Shown piece after piece: positions 1 through 5,817 of a stretch of 8,401 bases of DNA (its first letter is position 1; each line of letters begins with the position of its first letter). Below the pieces are notes generated by a model. The model was not told the origin of the DNA. It did no database searches and saw only the letters and a program-made list of their open reading frames with translations. The DNA lies in assembly GCA_905209435.1 (NCBI GenBank), contig CAJLTE010000115.1, positions 1 through 8,401 on the forward strand. The letters run 5' to 3'. The stretch is from an uncultured Blautia sp. GTDB lineage: Bacteria; Bacillota_A; Clostridia; Lachnospirales; Lachnospiraceae. A program made the translations under genes and the position numbers.

Positions 1-2
1 GT

Positions 3-80
3 GCAAAACATCAGAGAGCACTGACAGTTGCTATCAAGAGAGCACGTCATATGTCAATGATGCCATACATCCAGGACTAA
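3..80 (+). CDS. rpsR: 30S ribosomal protein S18, C-terminal end (5' truncated by window)
   Basis: Only the last 25 codons and the TAA stop are present. They read through ...AKHQRALTVAIKRAR and end in MMPYIQD, the strongly conserved C-terminus of bacterial S18, a small-subunit protein that binds 16S rRNA next to S6. The basic KRAR run is the expected rRNA-contacting segment. In this bacterial group rpsR is normally the last gene of an rpsF-ssb-rpsR operon; the strong terminator starting about 13 bases after the stop fits that. The start and most of the protein lie left of the window. Confidence 0.95.
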   Translation, partial: AKHQRALTVAIKRARHMSMMPYIQD

Positions 81-92
81 TTCCAAGATGAT

Positions 93-128
93 AAATGCTG
101 CTTCGCGAAATGCGAAGCAGCATTTTTT
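93..128 (+). terminator. Intrinsic terminator of the rpsR operon
   Basis: A perfect 12-bp stem, ATGCTGCTTCGC (95-106) with GCGAAGCAGCAT (112-123), has a 5-base GAAAT loop. Two further A-T pairs (93-94 with 124-125) can extend it. It is followed by a run of six T (123-128). It lies just after the rpsR stop and should end that transcript. Confidence 0.95.
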
Positions 129-171
129 ATGTCATAGGAAATTACTCCGTAATGTTCCTATGACATAAAAA
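124..171. repeat. Long inverted repeat (17-bp stem) abutting the terminator
   Basis: TTTTTATGTCATAGGAA (124-140) is the exact complement of 155-171. The inner ATTAC (141-145) also pairs with GTAAT (149-153) across a TCC loop, leaving one bulged G at 154. The left arm begins inside the T-tract of the rpsR terminator, so the two hairpins cannot both be complete at once. It looks like a palindromic intergenic element; no function is evident. Confidence 0.85.
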
Positions 172-306
172 GCCCTCCGGGCAGGATCGCATTGCGTCGA
201 GAGAAATCATGTCGCTGGAGAATCCTGCAAGCAGGATTCCTTCTTGCGTAATCACAATACAAAACAGTTCCATAGCCAGCGAATTTACTGGCACAGCCAG
301 TAAACA
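172..306. other. Non-coding block of small nested hairpins
   Basis: No coding region is visible. GAATCCTGC (220-228) pairs with GCAGGATTC (231-239); a third copy of GCAGGAT at 181-187 could pair with the same ATCCTGC. TCGCTGG (212-218) pairs with CCAGCGA (276-282) and would enclose that hairpin. TTTACTGGC (284-292) pairs with GCCAGTAAA (296-304) across a 3-base loop. Together these suggest a folded repeat element or RNA rather than random spacer. No family is recognised. Confidence 0.5.
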
Positions 307-506
307 GCGAAAAAAATAATTAGTTGGGGCACATCTGCAGGAGGTGTAGTAACACTTAGCTTCCGGAAATTTGCGTTATGCCAGAAAAATTCACTGTCTG
401 AGCCGCAGGCGAGTTTGAATTTTTCTGGCATGATTTTAGCAAATTGCCGGAAGCTTTAGTGTTACTAACCTCCGAAGCCGTGCCCCCAACTAATTATTTT
501 TTTCGC
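307..506. repeat. About 200-bp imperfect palindrome (repeat element)
   Basis: The outer arms 307-332 and 480-506 are complementary over 26 bp with one extra C; they begin with GCGAAAAAAATAATTAG. The middle arms (about 340-366 and 450-476) both contain a GGAGG...TAGTAACACT...AGCTTCCGG pattern on opposite strands. The inner arms pair ATGCCAGAAAAATTCA (378-393) with its complement ending at 431. The 22-base tip (394-415) contains GTCTGAGCCGCAGGCGAG. From memory, similar GTCTGAGCG...CGAGTTTGAATTT hairpin tips recur in Lachnospiraceae intergenic regions. There is no ORF and no transposase; a MITE-like or REP-like palindromic repeat is the best description. Confidence 0.85.
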
Positions 507-522
507 GTCCCTCTACTTACTA

Positions 523-551
523 TGGTAAATCCCCACCAAATCTGCTATAAT
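523..551 (+). promoter_or_regulatory. Promoter of the gdpP-rplI-dnaB operon (extended -10)
   Basis: TGCTATAAT (543-551) is a consensus -10 (TATAAT, 546-551) with the extended TG motif. The -35 position, 17 bp upstream, is the weak TGGTAA (523-528). The predicted transcript start is near 558, giving a leader of roughly 85 nt. The promoter lies downstream of the palindrome, which argues against any gdpP start before 558. Confidence 0.75.
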
Positions 552-644
552 ACATCCCAAAGGGCGTTTTTCCAACACCCACCCACATACAGTCACAGCA
601 CTGTACAGCACGAAAACAATAGAATGAAGAACGGAAAGAAAGAC

Positions 645-2696
645 ATGAGTGATAAACTGAAACTAAAAGGGCACATGAAAGCATTTATGAGGTGGCCTTT
701 GATTCTCTCAGCTTTACTGATCGTACTTAACATTCTGGTATACTTTACCAGCGTAAAGGCAGGTCTTCTCGTATCAGCGGGAATCCTCATTTATGTAGGA
801 ATTGCAGTGGTCGTACTTCGATGCCACAGACCATTCATTGTAAATGACCTGATAGCCTTTGCCAATCAGTACGATTCACTTGAGAAGAGAATCCTTGAGG
901 AACTGGCTTTGCCCTATGCCATTATGGACATGAATGGCAGAATGATCTGGTCAAACAGAGTATTTGCGGAGCTCACAGGAAGAGACCAGTTTTATAAGAA
1001 AAACATTAACACTATTTTTTCTGATGTGACGGCCGATAAACTTCCTGTTGCAGGAAAGAAAGAGATCAGCGAGATCAGTACCCAGTTCGGAGAGAAAATA
1101 TACCGGATTTCCATGCAGCGGGTAGAACTTGGTGAGATTGTAGCAGGCAGTGAGATCCTGGAGAATACAGACAAGAGTATCAGCCTGATCGCCATGTACA
1201 TGTATGACGATACAGAACTGAAAGAGTATATTAAGAAAAATGAAGACAATAAGCTAGTTGTAGCGCTTGCTTATCTGGACAACTATGAAGAGGCACTGGA
1301 GAGTGTAGAAGATGTAAGACGTTCGCTTCTGATCGCGTTGATAGACCGAAAGATCACGAAATATTTCTCTAACTTTGATGGGCTTGTGAAAAAGCTTGAG
1401 AAAGATAAATACTTCCTGATCATGCGTCAGAGTTCACTGGAAGCTCTGAAGGAACAGAGATTCCATATTCTGGACGAGGTCAAGACAGTTAATATCGGAA
1501 ATGAAATGGCAATCACTTTAAGCATCGGTGTCGGACTCAATGCCGCTACTTATATCCAGAATTATGAATATTCCCGAATTGCCATTGAAATGGCTCTTGG
1601 ACGCGGCGGTGATCAGGTTGTTATCAAGAATGGCAATAATATTACCTATTACGGCGGCAAGACTCAGCAGATGGAGAAGACTACCCGTGTAAAAGCCCGT
1701 GTAAAAGCGCAGGCGCTGAAGGAGTTTATGAGTACCAAGGACCGTGTTGTGGTTATGGGTCATAAGATTACGGACGTAGATGCGCTGGGGGCAGGAATAG
1801 GTATTTACCGTGCAGGTAAGACTCTTGGAAAACCGGTTCATATCGTGGTAAATGATCCGACCAAATCTATCAGGCCTCTGATCGCAGGATATACGAATAA
1901 TCCGGATTATGAGCCATCTATGTTTGTTGACAGTGAACAGGCAAAAGACCTGGTAGATAATAATACAGTAGTTGTTGTGGTTGATACCAACAGACCAAGC
2001 TATACCGAGTGTGAGGAACTGTTGTACATGACTAAGACGGTCGTTGTACTGGATCACCACAGACGTGGCAGCGAAGTGATCGAGAATGCAGTGCTTTCCT
2101 ATGTAGAGCCGTATGCATCTTCAGCCTGCGAGATGGTTGCTGAGATTCTGCAGTATTTTTCAGATGATCTTCGTATCCGTAATATCGAAGCAGACTGTCT
2201 CTATGCAGGAATTATGATCGACACCAACAACTTTACAACACGTGCAGGTGTGCGTACTTTTGAAGCCGCTGCATTCTTAAGAAGAAGCGGAGCAGATGTG
2301 ACAAGAGTGCGTAAGCTGTTAAGAGATGACCTGAAATCTTATCAGGCACGCGCGGAAGCAGTAAGAACAGCACATATTTACAGAGAAAGTTTTGCTATTT
2401 CCAGATGCCCAAGCGAAAACCTGGACAGCCCTACCGTTGTAGGCGCGCAGGCTGCCAATGAACTTCTGAATATCGCAGGAGTTAAGGCATCCTTTGTACT
2501 CACTCAGTACAATAATGAAGTTTATATCAGTGCCCGTGCCATTGACGAGATCAATGTACAGGTAATGATGGAAAAAATGGGCGGAGGCGGTCATATGAAT
2601 ATTGCCGGCGCTCAGGTGAAAGCTTCTCCGGATGAAGTAGAGAGAATGCTCAAAGACATCATAGATCAGGAATATCAGGAGGAAAACAAGAAATGA
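645..2696 (+). CDS. gdpP: Cyclic-di-AMP phosphodiesterase GdpP (TM-PAS-degenerate GGDEF-DHH/DHHA1)
   Basis: A membrane-anchored phosphodiesterase of the GdpP/YybT family, which hydrolyses c-di-AMP to pApA and so sets potassium, osmolyte and cell-wall homeostasis. With ATG 645 it is 683 aa, normal for the family. It has two N-terminal membrane helices (about 17-34 and 40-58), a PAS region (about 78-185), and a degenerate GGDEF domain (about 204-340) in which the site reads GRGGDQ (319-324). The DHH domain has H373-x3-D377-x-D379, D447, the D470-H471-H472 triad and D526. A DHHA1 domain carries GGGGH ending at H650. The metal-binding residues look intact. ATG 645 has GGAAAG six bases upstream; in-frame ATG 624 lacks a ribosome site, and ATG 444 lies inside the palindrome upstream of the promoter. 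The stop overlaps the rplI start by 4 nt. Confidence 0.95.
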   Translation: MSDKLKLKGHMKAFMRWPLILSALLIVLNILVYFTSVKAGLLVSAGILIYVGIAVVVLRCHRPFIVNDLIAFANQYDSLEKRILEELALPYAIMDMNGRMIWSNRVFAELTGRDQFYKKNINTIFSDVTADKLPVAGKKEISEISTQFGEKIYRISMQRVELGEIVAGSEILENTDKSISLIAMYMYDDTELKEYIKKNEDNKLVVALAYLDNYEEALESVEDVRRSLLIALIDRKITKYFSNFDGLVKKLEKDKYFLIMRQSSLEALKEQRFHILDEVKTVNIGNEMAITLSIGVGLNAATYIQNYEYSRIAIEMALGRGGDQVVIKNGNNITYYGGKTQQMEKTTRVKARVKAQALKEFMSTKDRVVVMGHKITDVDALGAGIGIYRAGKTLGKPVHIVVNDPTKSIRPLIAGYTNNPDYEPSMFVDSEQAKDLVDNNTVVVVVDTNRPSYTECEELLYMTKTVVVLDHHRRGSEVIENAVLSYVEPYASSACEMVAEILQYFSDDLRIRNIEADCLYAGIMIDTNNFTTRAGVRTFEAAAFLRRSGADVTRVRKLLRDDLKSYQARAEAVRTAHIYRESFAISRCPSENLDSPTVVGAQAANELLNIAGVKASFVLTQYNNEVYISARAIDEINVQVMMEKMGGGGHMNIAGAQVKASPDEVERMLKDIIDQEYQEENKK

Positions 2697-3139
2697 AAGT
2701 AATTTTACTTGAGGATGTAAAATCCCTTGGAAAAAAAGGACAGATTGTAAATGTAAGTGACGGATATGCGAGAAATATGATCCTTCCTAAGAAACTGGGG
2801 CTGGAGGCAACTCCTAAGAATTTAAATGATCTGAAACTTCAGAAAGCAAACGAAGAGAAGGTCGCAAAAGAAGTATATGAAGCAGCACAGGCATTTGCAA
2901 AGGATCTCGAGACAAAAGAAATCATCCTTACACTGAAAACAGGAGAAGGCGGAAGAACCTTTGGTTCCGTTTCTTCCAAAGAAATCTCTGAAGCAGCAAA
3001 GAAACAGTTGAATCTTGACATTGATAAAAAGAAACTGCAGCTTCCTGAGCCAATCCGTACACTTGGTGTTACCCAGGTGCCTGTCAGATTACATCCTAAG
3101 GTAACAGGAACTCTTAAAGTATGGGTAAAAGAAGCATAA
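2693..3139 (+). CDS. rplI: 50S ribosomal protein L9
   Basis: Encodes L9 (148 aa, the usual length), which binds 23S rRNA near the L1 stalk and influences translational fidelity and frame maintenance. The N-terminal rRNA-binding domain shows the family signature [16 protein letters not shown] (about residues 13-28) followed by [10 protein letters not shown]. The charged central helix (about 41-78) joins the C-terminal domain, which carries [11 protein letters not shown] and the late [12 protein letters not shown] segment. AGGAGG at 2677-2682 sits 10 bases before the ATG, inside the 3' end of gdpP. The ATGA overlap with gdpP suggests translational coupling. It is part of the gdpP-rplI-dnaB operon; nothing unusual is seen. 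Confidence 0.98.
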   Translation: MKVILLEDVKSLGKKGQIVNVSDGYARNMILPKKLGLEATPKNLNDLKLQKANEEKVAKEVYEAAQAFAKDLETKEIILTLKTGEGGRTFGSVSSKEISEAAKKQLNLDIDKKKLQLPEPIRTLGVTQVPVRLHPKVTGTLKVWVKEA

Positions 3140-3159
3140 GTCTTCCGGAGGGATAAAGA

Positions 3160-4488
3160 ATGGAAGAAGCGCTGATTAAAAGAATACTCCCCCACAGTAT
3201 AGAGGCAGAGCAGTCTGTAATCGGCTCAATGATCCTGGACAGAGATGCAATCCTTGTGGCATCTGAGATACTTACCAGTGATGATTTTTATCAGAAACAA
3301 TATGGCATCATCTTTGATGCAATGGTGGAATTGTGTAATGAAGGGAAACCGGTAGATCTGGTGACCCTTCAGAATCGTTTAAAGGAGAAAGAACTCCCGC
3401 CGGACATCAGCAGCATGGAATATGTAAGAGATCTGATCTCAGCAGTTCCTACTTCAGCCAATGTAAAATACTATGCAAACATTGTCAGTGAGAAAGCGGT
3501 TCTGAGAAGGCTGATCAAGGCAAACGAAGAGATTGCCAACACCTGTTATCTGGAGAAAGAGAATACAGAGGTCATTCTGGAGGAAGCAGAAAAGAAATTG
3601 TTCAACATTCTCCAGAGACGAAATAATGAAGAGTATGTGCCAATTCAGCAGGTTGTTCTCAATGCTATCAATAACATTGAGAAGGCATCCAAGCTGAAAG
3701 GCTCTGTAACCGGTATTCCAACAGGCTTTGTGGATCTGGATTATAAGACTTCAGGAATGCATCCGTCTGATCTGGTTTTGATCGCAGCCCGTCCTTCTAT
3801 GGGAAAGACGGCGTTTGTTCTGAACATTGCGCAGTATATGGCATTTCGTAAAGATGTTACAGTTGCCATATTCAGTCTGGAAATGTCAAAAGAACAGCTG
3901 GTTAACCGTCTTCTGGCTATGGAATCTCATGTAGATTCCCAGAATATGAGAACCGGTAATCTGAAGGACGAGGACTGGACCAAACTGGTAGAGGGTGCAG
4001 ATATCATTGGTAAATCTAATCTGATCATTGACGATACACCGGGTATTTCTATTGCAGAAATGCGTTCGAAATGCAGAAAGTATAAGCTGGAGCATAATCT
4101 TGGAATTATTATGATCGACTACCTGCAGCTGATGAGCGGAAGCGGTAAGAGCGATTCCCGTCAGCAGGAGATCTCAGATATTTCCCGTTCTCTGAAAGCA
4201 CTTGCCAGGGAACTGGGAGTGCCGGTCATCGCGTTGTCGCAGCTTAGCCGAGCAGTAGAGCAGCGTCCGGATCACAGACCGATGCTTTCTGACCTTCGAG
4301 AGTCCGGAGCTATTGAGCAGGATGCCGATGTGGTAATGTTTATTTACCGAGATGATTATTATCACAAGGATACAGAGAAGAAGGATATTGCAGAGATTAT
4401 CATTGCAAAACAGAGAAACGGCCCGATCGGTACCGTAGAGCTGGTATGGCTGCCGAGATATACACAGTTTGTGAATATGAAGAAATAA
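3160..4488 (+). CDS. dnaB: Replicative DNA helicase DnaB/DnaC (RecA-type hexameric helicase)
   Basis: The replicative 5'-3' helicase that unwinds DNA at the fork and recruits primase; called DnaC in Bacillus. Length is 442 aa, typical, and there is no intein. The N-terminal collar domain (about 1-155) opens with HSIEAEQSVIGSMILD. The RecA-like ATPase domain follows: Walker A AARPSMGKT (209-217, K216), the acidic SLEMSKEQL (E241), Walker B IIMIDYLQL (D320), LSQLSRAVEQR, the SDLRESGAIEQDADVV signature, and a probable arginine finger R419 in AKQRNGP. GGAGGG (3147-3152) lies seven bases before the ATG. The gap from rplI is only 20 nt, so it is co-transcribed; a terminator follows 60 nt after the stop. 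Confidence 0.98.
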   Translation: MEEALIKRILPHSIEAEQSVIGSMILDRDAILVASEILTSDDFYQKQYGIIFDAMVELCNEGKPVDLVTLQNRLKEKELPPDISSMEYVRDLISAVPTSANVKYYANIVSEKAVLRRLIKANEEIANTCYLEKENTEVILEEAEKKLFNILQRRNNEEYVPIQQVVLNAINNIEKASKLKGSVTGIPTGFVDLDYKTSGMHPSDLVLIAARPSMGKTAFVLNIAQYMAFRKDVTVAIFSLEMSKEQLVNRLLAMESHVDSQNMRTGNLKDEDWTKLVEGADIIGKSNLIIDDTPGISIAEMRSKCRKYKLEHNLGIIMIDYLQLMSGSGKSDSRQQEISDISRSLKALARELGVPVIALSQLSRAVEQRPDHRPMLSDLRESGAIEQDADVVMFIYRDDYYHKDTEKKDIAEIIIAKQRNGPIGTVELVWLPRYTQFVNMKK

Positions 4489-4550
4489 ACCGGCTGTCTG
4501 ACAGTTTATACTGAAAATACAGAATGCTTAACTATAAAATAAAAAATCTA

Positions 4551-4596
4551 CAGGACGACTGTATAAGGCGAATGCCGGAAGCAGCCGTCCTGTTTT
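4551..4596 (+). terminator. Terminator after dnaB
   Basis: CAGGACG (4551-4557) pairs with CGTCCTG (4586-4592). After an A/C mismatch the stem continues with CTG (4559-4561) and CAG (4582-4584). The long loop can form an inner GGC/GCC pair (4567-4569 with 4574-4576). Only four T follow (4593-4596), so termination may be incomplete. No other hairpin of this quality lies between dnaB and the next promoter. Confidence 0.7.
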
Positions 4597-4641
4597 GGTA
4601 TCATAGGGCGGTTTAGTGGAGAGTTTGTCAATGGAATTTTC

Positions 4642-4670
4642 TTGCAATCCACAGTCAGTATTTCTATAAT
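4642..4670 (+). promoter_or_regulatory. Promoter of the MerR-type regulator gene
   Basis: TTGCAA (4642-4647) and a perfect TATAAT (4665-4670) are separated by 17 bp, a standard vegetative promoter. The spacer is not the stretched 19-20 bp of promoters that MerR proteins activate by untwisting, and no clear dyad is seen in it. The predicted transcript begins near 4677 and has a leader of about 90 nt; AGACC (4681-4685) can pair with GGTCT (4745-4749) and CTGT (4689-4692) with ACAG (4740-4743), a weak stem just before the ribosome site. Confidence 0.75.
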
Positions 4671-4768
4671 AAAGTGTGAGAGACCTTGCTGTATGACAGA
4701 CCGGAAAAGATTATAGAATACTTTCGGACTGTAGTAAAAACAGTGGTCTAACAGACAGGAGGGGTAGC

Positions 4769-5233
4769 ATGGAGCAGCGGTATACTGTGACACAGGCAGC
4801 AGATATCCTTGGTGTAAGGGCATCGGTTCTCCGGTACTGGGAGGAAGAGCTGGAACTGAGAATCTGCAGAAATGAGCAGGGACATCGTTACTACACCGGA
4901 AATGATATTACGCTTCTGGCTAATATAAAGGAACTTAAGAAAAGAGGACTTGCTTTACGCGCGATCAAAGAGTTGATCCCCAGGATCTCACGGACAGCAC
5001 CTGGAAGTACAGAAAGTAAAGTGAAACTTCTTGAGGACGAACAGCCTGAAAGAGAGAAACTTCTGGAATTTCAGAAAATTTTGGAACGTCTTATTACCCA
5101 GGAATTACATATGAAAAAAGAAGGAGAAGATCAGTGCCGAGATCTGGATGAGGCGATCAGGCGGAGACAGTTGGCCAGAAAGGAGGCAGCTGCTACATTG
5201 GAGAGAAATAGAGGGAGAGGGCGCAGACGGTGA
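4769..5233 (+). CDS. MerR-family helix-turn-helix transcriptional regulator
   Basis: A 154-aa DNA-binding protein. Residues 4-70 form a MerR-type winged HTH: YTVTQAADILGVRASVLRYW, then the EEELEL/GHRYYTGNDI wing, and the helix LLANIKELKKRGLALRAIKEL. The C-terminal part (about 90-145) is a charged coiled-coil-like segment with CRDLDEAIRRRQLARKEAA. This resembles the tail of a Lachnospiraceae MerR-like family of unknown target, but it is shorter in the middle than members I recall. There are no Cys or other residues suggesting metal sensing. AGGAGGGG (4757-4764) precedes the ATG. It has its own promoter, separate from dnaB. The very basic end (RNRGRGRRR) is encoded where an out-of-frame Rpn-like tail overlaps, so the native C-terminus may have been altered. 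Target genes are unknown. Confidence 0.85.
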   Translation: MEQRYTVTQAADILGVRASVLRYWEEELELRICRNEQGHRYYTGNDITLLANIKELKKRGLALRAIKELIPRISRTAPGSTESKVKLLEDEQPEREKLLEFQKILERLITQELHMKKEGEDQCRDLDEAIRRRQLARKEAAATLERNRGRGRRR

Positions 5234-5381
5234 GGCTGGAATAAGTGCCGGCCGTGAAGAAGAACGACTGTCATTGGCAAAGATGATGCTTGAGGAAAAT
5301 GAGCCAATGGATAAGATTGTCAAGTATACGGGATATGAAATTGACAGAATCAGAAAAATTGCAGAACAGGTAAACAGATGA
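5205..5381 (+). pseudogene. Remnant of Rpn/PD-(D/E)XK-type transposase-like nuclease, C-terminal tail only
   Basis: In a frame different from the MerR gene, codons up to the TGA at 5379 read EGEGADGEAG...GREEERLSLAKMMLEE, then PMDKIVKYTGYEIDRIRKI. A Glu/Gly-rich charged stretch followed by LAKxxLxxxxxxxxIxxxTGxxxxxIxxI is the usual C-terminal tail of Rpn/PD-(D/E)XK-type proteins, which promote DNA recombination. The catalytic nuclease domain is absent. The open frame extends up to ATG 5148, but that ATG has no clear ribosome site and its first part is only the MerR gene read in another frame. I treat it as a decayed gene fragment; a small expressed peptide is possible but unsupported. The exact left edge is uncertain. 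Confidence 0.5.
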
Positions 5382-5435
5382 TTTTTACAGTGATAAAGAA
5401 CTCCAGTTTATATGTACTAATTTGTGGGCAATAAG

Positions 5436-5464
5436 TTGACAAATTTAAAGGTGGAGGGTATCAT
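5436..5464 (+). promoter_or_regulatory. Promoter of the structured leader and surface-protein gene
   Basis: A perfect TTGACA (5436-5441) lies exactly 17 bp before TATCAT (5459-5464, five of six matches to TATAAT). The predicted start is near 5471, just before the first leader hairpin. The stretch from 5382 to 5435 shows neither gene nor terminator. Confidence 0.85.
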
Positions 5465-5467
5465 TAA

Positions 5468-5660
5468 CTGTGTAAATTGAATTGCGTTTAGCGCCAATGT
5501 ACAGCTCATTATTATGGTAATGATTGAAGAATTATTGGGTGAGAATCCCAAACAGGGCGAATACCCTGCAGTATTTTAGTCTGCATTTCACTGTACTCTT
5601 ATAGTCGGTATACCAAGGGGTTGCCAGATTCATGAGAGACAAGTGAACTCTGTACATGAA
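5468..5660 (+). ncRNA. Structured leader RNA, probable divergent cobalamin riboswitch
   Basis: The leader shows successive stems: CTG..TA/TACAG (5469-5505), CATTA/TAATG (about 5507-5522), TTGGG/CCCAA with a 7-base TGAGAAT loop (about 5535-5551), CAGGG/CCCTG (5552-5567) and TGCAG/CTGCA (5567-5585). A bulged 12-bp stem pairs 5587-5599 with 5635-5647 and encloses GGTATACC/GGTTGCC (5607-5625). The GGTGAGAATCC loop followed by ACAG resembles the P6/L6 part of cobalamin riboswitches. CCCTGCAGTA resembles the CCCGCNACTGTA core, and AGTCGGTATACC resembles the AGNCNGNANACC hairpin. The usual GGGAA box reads AAGAA and no canonical GCCACTG/GGGAAGGC arm is seen. The regulatory layout (promoter, folded RNA, terminator, long ORF) is clear; the ligand class is inferred from partial matches. 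Confidence 0.55.
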
Positions 5661-5666
5661 AGATAT

Positions 5667-5696
5667 TCCCTGTCGGTATCCGGCAGGGATTTTTTT
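5667..5696 (+). terminator. Leader terminator (riboswitch expression platform)
   Basis: TCCCTGTCGG (5667-5676) pairs with CCGGCAGGGA (5680-5689), 10 bp with one G-T pair and a TAT loop, followed by seven T (5690-5696). It lies between the folded leader and the surface-protein gene, some 120 nt before the start codon. This is the position expected for conditional termination by a riboswitch rather than the end of an upstream gene. Confidence 0.92.
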
Positions 5697-5817
5697 GTAC
5701 CTTGAAAACTGAATACTGGAAGAATAAGGATTTGTGACTGTAAATGTGAGAAGGTGTATGTGGGAAAATCAATGCCGGGAATAGATAGGCAACATATGAA
5801 AAGAAAAAGGTGAAAGA

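Noticed and set aside
444..644. N-terminal extension of gdpP starting at ATG 444
   Set aside because: It begins inside the right half of the 200-bp palindrome, lies upstream of the predicted promoter and transcript start, has no ribosome site, and adds 67 residues not expected in the family.
1518..2060. Minus-strand 180-aa open frame opposite gdpP
   Set aside because: It is antisense to the DHH domain coding region and shows no protein family features. Its length follows from the codon use of gdpP.
5448..5470. SAM-riboswitch-like GGTGGAGGG motif
   Set aside because: It falls in the spacer of the TTGACA/TATCAT promoter and so would not be transcribed. The remaining SAM-I boxes are absent.
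5520..5660. Group I intron or c-di-GMP riboswitch in the leader
   Set aside because: The TATAGTCGG and GGTTGCC segments are superficially similar, but the conserved intron P/Q/R/S set and the c-di-GMP GNRA tetraloop and GGGACGCAAAGCC core are missing.
5796..5813. Five-codon ORF (MKRKR) before the surface-protein gene
   Set aside because: It is too short to support, has no ribosome site, and ends within the ribosome site of the real gene.
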